DNA from: Apostichopus californicus
Lineage: Eukaryota > Echinodermata > Holothuroidea > Aspidochirotida > Stichopodidae
NCBI GenBank assembly: GCA_020650975.1
Contig: JAIPMN010021596.1
Coordinates: forward strand, 1 to 31,639
Length of the DNA stretch: 31,639 nucleotides
Reading direction: 5' to 3'
The notes below the pieces were generated by a model that saw only the letters and a list, made by a program, of their open reading frames with translations, had not been told where the DNA came from and did no database searches. The position numbers and the translations under genes are program-made. The first letter of the stretch is position 1. Each line of letters starts with the position of its first letter. Positions 1 through 9,841 of the stretch are shown in pieces.

Positions 1-950
1 TAAGCAGTCGTAGTACCAATATAAGTGTAAAAGTGCCCTCAGCTCTTGACAATATTAGTGACACAGATTCCGATGGTAACAGCAGTGGTGCAAGCAGGGA
101 CAGTGAAAATGATGATAGGGAAAACAACAATGAAATTAGGCCCAAGAAGGAAAATGGGCACGAACTAACAACGGGTATCAAAAATCCAGAACCCAAAGAA
201 ACACCTTCAGGTAGTGAAAAGAAAGCTTCTCATGCTAACGCTCGACCAAAAACAGCGAAAGCTGGGAGGAAGCATCATGATAGTTGGACCTCTGAAGATG
301 TTTCGGACAGAAATGGCTCAGACCTTTCAAGGTCATTTTCCTCCTCAGAAACAGAATCTAAATCGTCCGGTGATTCTGATTCAGACTCCAGTGTAACAGA
401 TGTATCTCCAATTCACAGCCCAGATAGAAGCAAAAAGTGTGAAGGATTAGACAAATCCTTTGAAAAAAGGCAGAAGCCAAAAGAGAGAAGTAGGAAAGCT
501 GATACTAGCGTTCGGTTTGTAGAAGTAACCCCGGGATATTCCATTCATGGCAAATCAAGATCGCAAAATCAGGATTCCGAGACGAGAGAACTTAGTATGT
601 TGCTGAGGGCTGTCCTGGAAATGGACGAGTGTCCAAGCAGAACTGACCTTGAATCTTTGCAAAGAAAAATGAACAGACCATCATCAGGCAGACCAAGGAG
701 AGGAGGGAAGCGCCCTCAGTCTGCTCAGTTACCACATCAACGGATGAACATGTCATTTAGCAACAATGAGGTTCAAAAGATTGATCGAGAAAATCAGCGA
801 CTTCTCGGTAAAATCTTGCATAATAAGCCCCAAGTTCCAGCAACTCGAAATTCCAAACTACCAGGTTCGTCCGAGACACCTGGACAACATATGAGTCATG
901 CATCAGTACGAAGGAAGCGAGAACAGAGGAAAATAGAGTTGGAGAACATG
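1..950 (+). CDS. CFAP97: CFAP97 exon a (5'-incomplete, large)
   Basis: Open from base 3 to 950 with no ATG that must be the start; the GTG at 33 lies inside the frame, not at a start. It ends in codon ATG (948-950) followed by a strong donor GTGAGT at 951, phase 0. It encodes the acidic, Ser-rich N-terminal region and the first half of the Hmw_CFAP97 domain. Reading past the donor gives only three more codons before TAA, which supports splicing here. Confidence 0.9.
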
Positions 951-3900
951 GTGAGTGCTGCTTAATTATTGTAAAGTATTCTTTTGCAATGCACAATGAA
1001 TAGAGTTAGCCTACACTTGTAGCGTACACGTACAATGTATTCAATTCGAAACCTTTGGTCATGAAATAATTTTGATCTGTCTTAGCTGAAGTTGAATATG
1101 TTTCAAGGTCTGAATCTTTATTAGAATAAGGTACATTAGATCTTCATCAGAGCAGGTTATAATTGCCAGGGGGTCAGAGGGGGGGGGGGATGGCTTCTTA
1201 TTGTACAAGTATGGGGTGTTCTCTACCACACTGTAGTTCATGGTAAGCATTTGCAAAATCCCTGCATGGTTAACATTTCTTGCAGAGTTTCCTTACTTAT
1301 AATGAACGCAGGCATAAAATGGATAAAAAGTGAATAAGAACACAATTGAATCATTTACAGAGCTTTTTGTTTGTTTGTATCAATCGTCATCAGTTTTAAT
1401 ATGTTTGCTCTCTCTCTGTTTTGAGTTATCAGAGATCGAAAATATGTTTACTCCTGGCCTTATCCCTTTAATTTCAATCTTAATGCTCCTCATAAAATAC
1501 TGAACAAGTCAGTCACATACTGTAAGAGTTTATATTGAAAGGGATTGCCCTGAGCACATTCAGCATTCTCTCCTTATGGCCACTTCCCCATCTACTTTTT
1601 GAATTGTAGACACACATGTTGCAAAACCTGAACATACAGTAGTTGCATACGATTTCAATCAAAAGCTTACAAATCAACAGGCCTCTAAATTTCAGGCTAT
1701 CTACTGGCTGATTGCCTGTGGATTTTTCAGTTTGACAGAAGCAAAATGAAATGTCACAGTTTGTTTAATTCTGTCAGTAGACATTAAGAACAAAAATATG
1801 ATAAGTTGGGTAATCATCACTTTGCATTTAGAAAAGGGGGAAAAAAATGGCATGATTTCATATGCAGATAAACCCTGTGTTACTGCTTATTATCAGCAAA
1901 TTTTATTGAGCCTTTACAGTGCTCAGTTGATATTTAAAGCACTTTCATTATTTTAGCAAGTGGCCAAAATTGTGAAATTCTATTCCTTTTCTCTGTGCTG
2001 TAGCTCTCCTCTCACTGCTACACGGACATTTATGTCAACTTTATCTTAAATCTTTTGACAAGAATGAACTTAATATGATCTTTCCCGCTGTATATCGTAA
2101 CTCCAGAATGATATATTTGGGGATGAGGGTGGTATTAAAAGAATTATCTGGTAGCCCTTAGAAGTTACCTTAAAATTGATAAATAATTTTCCAAACATGT
2201 TTTCAAAATATGCGAAAGCTTATGTTGCGTTTGACAGAGAAACAATTTTTTAATCGTGTAGGATTGATATTTCAAATATACTTTGACGTCACCTTTGCAA
2301 ATGCAGATTGCAAAATAACCCACGCTCCATACAGATTAATTTCTGTACGCGGACATGGGGGAGGGGTCTAAGGGGGTCCCCCTCCCCTTTGCCGGAAAAT
2401 TGCAATTTAAAAAGTCTCTAGATGCAAATTGGTGCAATATACAGCTGTTTGGTCAATGATATTGCCCCCTCCCAATCACCCCTTTCTTCTGTCCTATTTT
2501 TCTTTTTTTCTCCTGAATTTTTTTATTAACACTCGGGTCATGGAGCCTAGGGAGGTAGCTATGCCACTGAACCGAACTTAGCAAGGGTGTGACGCACTTG
2601 CTGCATTAAATGAAGTGCGATCATAACAAAATGATAATAGTTCTACGGTACCTACAAAGTGAGTAGGATTTTACTGCCAAAAAATACCCAACTAGGTCTG
2701 TGATAGAACCTTCTGTGTTTTATTCAGCTTTTATTTCAGTTGAGCAACAATTTGTATGTCAAGAGGAGCCCTTCGCCTACCTCTTCTCTCACCCACCCCT
2801 CGGCCTCATCTCCTCGACCATACTACTAATGTTCAACAACTTGTAGTTTTTACCAACAGTTAACTGCTGTGACAGTTTCAATCACACCTGACCAGGTTGT
2901 GGGTATTTATTCCTCTTGATTTTTTTTTTTTCGTCATTTTTTTTTTTTTTTTACTGAGCGTCACAAAGTAGCCGGGTCATGTACGTGCAATAGGCGGGTC
3001 ATCTGACCCGGGTCCCGGCTACTAATGAAAACCCTGATGAACGCTACTCTAACGTTTACAATCGGACAATTCTGCGAAGCCATAGAAGCTTCTCAGTACT
3101 ACATTCTGCTCTGACATCGATTTCGCCAAGTTTGATCTTTCGGTGTTCCAAATACTTTTCAAGATTCCTTTTACTGTAAAGTTGATCCATGAATTTTATT
3201 TCAGCGATTTTGAAGAACAGTCTATGAACTGTGGTTTGAGTGTGAGAGTATATTATGTGCAACGCTATGTACGTTTACCAACTGGGTATGGTAGGCTGTA
3301 TACATTCGCGATGTGTATGTAATACTAATACTGTATATAATAGGCGATCACCTGTGAGTGTACACGCGAGATTGTATTTGTGGCGGAAATGGGATTGCTA
3401 ACTTCAAGTCGCTCGTTTTGCCTACTTGCCTGCACTACGTCAATCACCAAATTGATGCGTTCGAACAAACGGTGAGAAACTGGTGAATTTGAAAGCCAGA
3501 TTTCTACAAGAAGAAAATGTAGAATGGGGACAATTTTCACATAGTTAGAAAGAGAAAAATAAGAACTATGAGGACAATGTATCAAAATCTTCCACCCGAC
3601 AATTTCTTTAACCCCTGAGCTTAAGGTAGGTCAAAGCAGACTCAGTACCAACACATTACTAACTAGTTGATGTGAGCTTGATATATATCAGATTTCCTCT
3701 ATGTATCTTTAGTCAAAAGAGGCATTAATATGTCTAATGTCTTTCCTAAATATCCCACACAGTAAGTTTTGGGTAATAGCCTATGACTTCTTAGAGCAAT
3801 ACAGTGGTGTAACTGACATTACCACATGCATATCAATGCACAGTATCTACCATCCATACTAATTACGACTATTTTAATTTGCGTAGAAAATCTTTCTGCC

Positions 3901-6900
3901 TTTGAAAGCAATAAAGTAGGTATACCCATAAAACAGAAATGTAAATAACTGATCCAAGACCTGTTGTGCAAAGTCAATGTGAAATACTAAACAGTTTTTT
4001 ATGTTGAGGAGTACCTTTATTATTTCTGACTAGCGACATTGTTACCGTAAAAGTACAATGTATTTTGAGGTGTTTGAAACACAGATTTATACTTAACCGT
4101 ATGTTACAGTGGTCATTCATAAAAGTTACATCTTTAATGAAAACATAAAAAAAAAACCCAATTTGTTTGAACACAGGACCTATGAAGTTTTCTATATCCA
4201 ACCTACATCATTTGCTCATTCTTGCCGTGTTGGCAAAAATGAAGTGGTATGGGTCCTTTAAACACACACTGTACATAAAACAAGGTAGATTTTTGAGTCT
4301 TTTAATCAAAAATTGTTTGAAAAGAGACCCTTCATTACATAAGACAGAGAAAATGAACAGCAAGTGACTTGTTTTCAATGATTAAAAATGAAAAGTGACA
4401 AGAAGAAAAAACCATCTGTCCTTGATTGTCAGACTCTGTCAATGACAGCCAGGTTTACCATGGTGCAACAAAAATGTAAACGGTAGCAAATCAGAACTTG
4501 TATGTTTGCACACTGTGTATCTTACAGTAAAGTCTGTCGCTATGGTTACCTGAAAGTAAATCTAGTGTTTCACTTCTTTTACCTTCTGTCTAATAATTAT
4601 GAAACCTTGACTTGTTTACATACGGATAACCATTGTTGAATATTTAATTATTTATTAAGACCTGATAAACATTACATGGCTTGATCAGAATCTTGTAAAA
4701 ATTAACAACTGAATTGAATCAGAGGTAAGAGGGAATATGGCCTTACATACAGTACCCACTGTAAGGTCACATTAAAATATATCTACAATACCAGGAAGTA
4801 AAATTTTATTTAATAAACAAGAAAGGAAAAAAAAATTAATAAACCAGATTACTCCCAATTTCCTGATTCCTATTTGTAAAAGAGCAAGGTTCCCCAAAAT
4901 ACTTAGGTAAAAAAACACAAATTTGTTAATCTTCTTGAAAAGTGAACCGTTACATTGAACAAGACGCATCAACTGGTATGGTACACTTTAATGCACAATA
5001 CAGTATGTGGTAAGTAAGTGACAGTAATTACTTTGCTTTTAAGGTATATATTAACCCACTCACAAGATTGTATTGTATTGTTAAGGTTTTCTCCCTGTGA
5101 GGCTTTTAGAGATTGCGGATGACTGGAAAGACCGTTCACCTTTTATTAAATTGAAACTCTGAGGCATATCATGTTACCTCGTCTCTTGGGAATAGTCAAA
5201 AGGTTATTGTTTATCTTCTGCAAGGAAATGAAAATCAAGTTTTTAATTATAAATCGCACTTGTTACCACATCTTGTTTCGCATTAATCAGCTTTATAGTG
5301 TAAGACAGGTAGTATCCATATAGTTCATCTATGTACAGTGTCTATAGAAACTTCAAGGGAGAAAATGATAAAATTTGAGGATTGAGACTAGTTTGGCATA
5401 AATAAAGTTTTAAGTTGTAAACGTAATAAATCACAGCTTCCAGTGGGAATAGGATCTTGAATCGTTCCAGGTATAAAATACAGTAAAATGTCATAATATT
5501 ATATAAGCGCCTGTTTCTTTTGTCTTGTGTGTACAGTTTTTGAGGGCAGTACAGTACTTATGACATTTAAGCAGTATTGTGAAACCACTTCCTAACTTCC
5601 TCACTAATAAATAATGGTGTGTGTGTGTCTTTCAACTTTCAAGGTTGTCAAACATATAATAAATTTTAACTCACTCCTCTTTTACCGGTCTCCAGTCTTG
5701 TTAATATAATGAACTTTCCTTTTAGGGAAACTACAGTGTACCATCAAATCCTGTATATTATCAAATTTGTTGTCCGGTTGTGTACTTACTAAATAATTAC
5801 TATAAATCAAAATAAAATAAAACTGTTAGCAAACTGCTTATCTACTAGAGAGCCTGTGTAGGAGAATGTGTAAAAGTAAGTTGGCCTGACGTTTCGATCC
5901 TAGCAGCAGGATCTTCTTCAAAGGCTAAATGACAATTAACAGTAACAGAAGGGACAAAAACACGCACAGAATACAGACAGATTAATGAGCATGGTGAACA
6001 CAAAGAGATAGATGTAAGGGGATTAGTAGACAAGGGATGGAGAGAAGAAAGAAAGAAAATAATTACTGAATCACACATTGCTTGTTCTTCCAAGCGTCCA
6101 GAAAAATTCTGTGAAACTCAACTTAAATGGTTGGATTTGTTGAAACTTTTTCACAGGAGGGTCAAATATATTTTACTTTGATCAGCTTGTCTACTGTCGA
6201 GAATACAATTGCCACATGGTTTATAGAGCTCTCTGAAGACGTATGGCGTGTAATGTGGTTTTTGGCATGTCGTAGAGGCTATATACGGTGCACGTATAAA
6301 CATACCATGGTCATTTCTTCAGTTAAACTTTTCTAATGGTCAGTAATAGCAGCATATGTTCATCATATTTACACAGTTTCAACACATTCATATTTGGCAT
6401 CAAGAAGGAAATTAATATCAGCAAATTAAAACAAGAAAGAGTTGGAAGGATATTATATATAAAGAATTTCCCAATATGATTCCTCTCGTTCATGGTAATA
6501 TTGAATACATCAAAACTCAATACTCTTTCAATGGAGAATTGTGTTGATAATGAATTTTTTGTTCATTCATTATGAATATCCCAACTGGGGTAGAAATGAT
6601 TAAGACTGATTGTGTAGTAAATGTATAAAGTCAGTCTCCATGGTTCCCTGAGTAAAGCCATTCCCATCACTAATTAATTTTTCTTGCATATAATGATAAT
6701 CAGCATGTTAATAGAGCTACAGTACTTGAACAGTATAAGTTTCATGGGTTCATTTAACCCAGGTTGTAGATATATTCAGTTGAGCACTAGAGTAATTCCC
6801 TCAAATTATTGCAATATAGGGCTACAATTGTCGTAATTTGTAGACCTGCAAACTGTAACTTATGAGATTGTTTTAAATTTAAATGGAAAGTGGTCAACTG

Positions 6901-8348
6901 CAGTTCACCTTTAAACAGTGAGCACTTGGTATATCCTATATAGGACATAAACACTCACATTATCCCTTAAAACTTAGGCCATCTGTATTGTTCCCAAATA
7001 TGTCCAAAAAAATACCCAAAAATGGGCAGCTATGAAGCCTATGGTCAAACTCAGAATCTTGTTTTACTGGAATATCAAAGCATCTAATTTTTCAAGGTTT
7101 TATCTCCAGAAAAATTAAATCTTCCCAGCAAATTTTAGCATGCTAAAATTTGGGCCATCGCTCATGACCTCAAATACCTCAATTACCTGAGTGGTTAAAA
7201 ATCTCAGCATCCTTGACATTGCTTCATACTTTCGTTAATCAGATATATATTTACTATTTTGAAAAAGAAAGGGAGGAAAAAATGAAATGTTTAATATGTT
7301 ATGTAGGAAGGTCATTCAAGTTGTTATTTATCTCTCAATATATCGCTTGAACACGGTGCTTAAAATGTCTTTTTCGTTAACAGCAAATTCTCCAGAGAAT
7401 TGAGTCAGCAAAGGCAACTCCTTCCGTCAGAAAGGATGATCACGAAAAACATTACCAGAGGCAAGTGCAATATTCCAACCAAGTTGGGAAATCCCCTCAC
7501 CGTCCCAGCAGTGCGAGAAGAACAGGTGAGTTGCAATTAAAATGCTCTACATACAGGAAGTTGCTCGAACGATTTCCGTTTTCTTTAAAAGAGACTTAAC
7601 AAGTGAAGCAAAATGAGGAGAGCTACTTAGATGGTACAGATATTCAGAGAAAGATATATACGGAACTGTACTTGCTCGTACCTCGGTCAAGTGTCCTAGT
7701 CTGTGTCGCTATGACAACACACGTGTAGAAGAATAAGGCTGTCTAAGAGCTCTATCATTTATCATGAAGACAGTTCTAGATTATCTGTTCTCCATTACTC
7801 CATAGGGCAGGGCACATACAACATAGCTCTGTATAGTGGAGGACTATGTACAGTAGATTCTATGCTGTAGGGTGGGTTGTAAGGATCTAACAAAATAGGT
7901 TTGTGGGAAGTTAGTTTGTTGTCTTCTTTCAACAGGTGCAACATATCTAGAAAGTTTGTTCTCTGTATGCCGAGAATTCTCATTTGTATGTCCGAATTAA
8001 ATAGCCAAATGCTGTAATTATGCATCTTTGAAAGCCATCATGATATTTGACGCTAAAGTTGTAATATTCCACCATCTAAATATATATGTCAGTAGTATGA
8101 GCATCTATATGTAAAGTCAGCCGGTGGGGCTTCTCTCACATGAATGTTAAACATTTATCCTTTCGTTTTTAGGGTCAACTTATGCCAACAAAATGGCAAA
8201 GGCCTCTAGTATGTCCAGCCTGAATAGCGACTTCAGCAAGAGGAGTACTGGATCAAGACCAAGCAGTGGCCGGCAGTCAATCTTTTCAGAATCGAGACCC
8301 CCAGCGCAGTCTCGTCCAGCTTGGGACGAGCACTGGCAAGTAGGCTGA
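1..8348 (+). CDS. CFAP97: CFAP97 (hemingway/KIAA1430 family), 3' part of gene
   Basis: Cilia- and flagella-associated protein 97 family. Joining 1-950, 7384-7525 and 8173-8348 gives 421 residues with no 5' end; reading frame begins at base 3 and is open to the window edge. The first ~240 residues are Ser/Asp/Glu/Lys-rich and look disordered. From about residue 249 comes the conserved family domain (Pfam Hmw_CFAP97): FSNNEVQKIDRENQRLLGKI, then RRKREQRKIELENM, continuing across the splice into QILQRIESAK and a DDHEKHYQRQ segment that corresponds to the DYHRN region of vertebrate CFAP97. After it is a Ser/Arg-rich tail ending PAWDEHWQVG. Known for the family: needed for the sperm flagellar axoneme in Drosophila (hmw). 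Splice phases agree (0 then 1). The 5' exons and promoter are outside the window. The stop at 8346-8348 follows a weak possible donor at 8340, so a further exon is not excluded. Confidence 0.9.
1690..2060. repeat. Dispersed repeat, copy 1 (related to 23990-24590)
   Basis: Shares CAGTAGACATTAAGAA with the duplicated unit in CARS2 intron 6. Further along, in the same order, is AGCACTTTCATTATTTTAGC plus AAGTGGCCAAAATTGTGAAATTCT-like sequence that matches a block at about 24438-24482. Two blocks kept in the same order suggest one old interspersed element whose class I cannot name. Confidence 0.5.
2356..2436 (+). repeat. Dispersed G-rich repeat, copy A
   Basis: A 20-base block of G runs around GTCTAA at 2356 and a second block, CTAGATGCAAATTGGTGCA at 2418-2436, recur in the same order and orientation at 31196 and 31248-31266, with spacing of 62 versus 52 bases. 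This is an interspersed repeat of unknown class. Confidence 0.6.
2921..2952 (+). repeat. Poly-T tracts
   Basis: Two T runs separated by CGTCA, next to the palindromic segment at 2967-3023. It could be the reversed poly(A) tail of a retroposed sequence on the minus strand; no target-site duplication was identified. Confidence 0.5.
2967..3023. repeat. Nested palindrome (10-bp outer arms, 7-bp inner arms)
   Basis: Outer arms AGTAGCCGGG (2967-2976) and CCCGGCTACT (3014-3023) are perfect reverse complements. Inside them is CGGGTCA-TC-TGACCCG (2995-3010), also perfect. It is much more GC-rich than its surroundings and probably a transposon-derived fold-back, of unidentified class. Confidence 0.6.
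5838..6090 (-). mobile_element. Penelope-like element fragment with hammerhead-like motif (tentative)
   Basis: On the minus strand at 5924-5884 there is the order GCCT, TTGAAGA, A, GATCCT, GCTGCT, AGGATC, GAAAC, GTC, AGGC. GATCCT/AGGATC pair as a stem II and GCCT/AGGC as a stem I. TGAAGA and GAAA fill the hammerhead core positions and GTC the cleavage triplet, with almost no stem III. Hammerhead motifs with a minimal stem III are known in Penelope-like retroelements. The core C3 is T here, so self-cleavage is doubtful. Upstream on the same strand (6090-5930) is pyrimidine-rich sequence. No reverse transcriptase or endonuclease is visible. Element boundaries are a guess. Confidence 0.45.
7384..7525 (+). 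CDS. CFAP97: CFAP97 exon b
   Basis: Acceptor CAG at 7381-7383 and donor GTGAGT at 7526; 142 bases, phase 0 in and phase 1 out. It encodes 47 residues starting QILQRIESAKATPSVRKDDH, the second half of the CFAP97 domain, where vertebrate proteins have LLKRLEAVKPT and DYHRN. Joining it to exon a restores the ENxxxLxRI heptad-like pattern. Confidence 0.92.
7526..8172 (+). other. CFAP97: CFAP97 intron (0.65 kb)
   Basis: From donor GTGAGT to acceptor TTTCGTTTTTAG. No repeat or RNA gene recognised inside it. Confidence 0.85.
8173..8348 (+). CDS. CFAP97: CFAP97 last exon
   Basis: Follows acceptor TTTTTAG at 8172; GG completes the split Gly codon. It encodes a Ser/Arg-rich tail (KASSMSSLNSDFSKRSTGSR region) and ends PAWDEHWQVG, TGA at 8346-8348. 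GTAGGC at 8340 could be a weak donor that would remove the last three codons and lead to another exon, but I found no convincing downstream exon. Confidence 0.85.
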
Positions 8349-8724
8349 CCGTCTAGAGGGCCGTCTGGAATGCTAGATTTCCCCCACAATAACCTGCAGA
8401 GAGATACTTTCGGTTTATTTCCTTTTTATGAAGTAAAATACCAATTTCTATTGAATTAGGTGTTAAAGGGAGGATGGAAGGCTACTTACCTGCTTCTTCT
8501 TTGATGGAAGGGGCAATGTGTCGACTCAGTATTTGAAACAGTTGAAACAGGGACCCAGAGATAGTGGTACATTAGTTCAAATTGTGGCCTATTGGTTTTG
8601 ACACAGGCTAAAATAATCAGTTATTCATGATAGGTAGCTGAACATAAATCATAAAGACATCCTTGTTCAGCTCTCTTGGATGAAAGCTGATAGAGGATTG
8701 TTTTAAAATGAGATGTGTTTAAGA

Positions 8725-8742
8725 GGGGGGGGGGGGAGGGGG
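8725..8742 (+). repeat. Poly-G tract
   Basis: Twelve G, one A, five G: a simple-sequence run in the CFAP97 3' flank. Confidence 0.85.
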
Positions 8743-8865
8743 TGAACATGTAAGGGAATTTGCTGTTTGTGTGATGTATTGAGTGCAATCTGAATTTTCT
8801 TGTCCAAAATTGCTTTCAGTTTAACATTGATATATCCACACATGAAAATATGCTGAACAAAATTG

Positions 8866-8871
8866 AATAAA
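8866..8871 (+). terminator. Candidate CFAP97 poly(A) signal AATAAA
   Basis: The first canonical AATAAA after the CFAP97 stop, giving a 3' UTR of about 520 bases. Other AATAAA hexamers follow further on (for example 9246-9251 and 14445-14458), so use of this one is inference. Confidence 0.4.
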
Positions 8872-9805
8872 CCCTGCATAGTACACCAGAGAGGCAGTTA
8901 TCCAAAGATCTCTAATGAGGGGAGGGGAGGGAGAAGGGGGTGGGGTGAGCTGGAGAGTATTGTTAGTACTGTTGTAACTTGAACTTTGAGCTAGTTTGCA
9001 GCATTATAGCATTATAGGGGTGAGAGATTGCATTGAGATGGAAAAGACTATATAATATCACATTTCTGATGCACACAAATCTTCTACATGATCTGCTACC
9101 ATTTTGTGAGACTCTAAAAAATGTTTCACTATGCAGACAAAATGAAATAAATCATTATATTTCTACTTGACCCATTACTAAAGTTTGCACAGTCGGACAA
9201 CAACAGCATTCCAAATGTAATAGAGGTTTTGCTCAGTGCTGAAAAAATAAATATTCAAATGATTTTAGGTTACAAAACTGGTGTTAAGAAGCAAATAAGT
9301 GGCAACATGAAAATTCGTCAGTCACTTCTTGTACATATCATTTTGCTGCATCTGCAAAGAATAAATTTATCTGGTATTGCATCTCAAAAATGGTTCAATT
9401 GCTTTACAAGTGCAAAGGTCTATACCAGTTCTGTACACAGGAATAATACTTACTGAACGCAAAACAAATGTCATTGATCTGTGCACTGAGTGGGCGGAGA
9501 AGCTACAACTTGAAACCTAACCCGGTAATTTCACTTGTTGGAGATGAAGGATATATATGTTGACCCAGTTTTCGTAAGCCACGATTGGAATGATTTCTCT
9601 TTATTAAACAGGCAGCCATTGCTGTAGCAGTCTTTATTGGAAGATTTTACCCAAAACTTTTGAAGGTACAGCAGGTGTCTTATATTAGACTTGCAAATTT
9701 TATTTACAAAACATTTTTCTACAATTCTTTTCCAACATGCAAAACATCCTGTAATACCAGCTGATGTCAGTACCAGAGATGCTGGTCTTAAAGTTTATTA
9801 GTACT

Positions 9806-9841
9806 GCCCCCTCCCCTCCCCCTCCCCCTTCTCCCCCTCCC
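9806..9841. repeat. C-rich pyrimidine tract (G4/i-motif potential)
   Basis: Repeated runs of four to five C separated by single T or TT. The complementary strand has at least four G runs of four or more with 1-2 base loops, so it meets the G-quadruplex pattern. Confidence 0.7.

Larger units (their letters stand above)
951..7383 (+). other. CFAP97: CFAP97 intron (6.4 kb)
   Basis: A long intron between donor GTGAGT at 951 and acceptor CAG at 7381-7383. It contains an 11-G run (1179-1189), a dispersed-repeat copy (about 1690-2060), a second dispersed repeat (2356-2436), a poly-T tract and nested palindrome (2921-3023), a stretch richer in CpG (about 3040-3600) and a fragment with a hammerhead-like core (about 5838-6090). 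Between about 3600-5838 and 6090-7383 I see only AT-rich sequence without recognisable genes. Confidence 0.8.
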
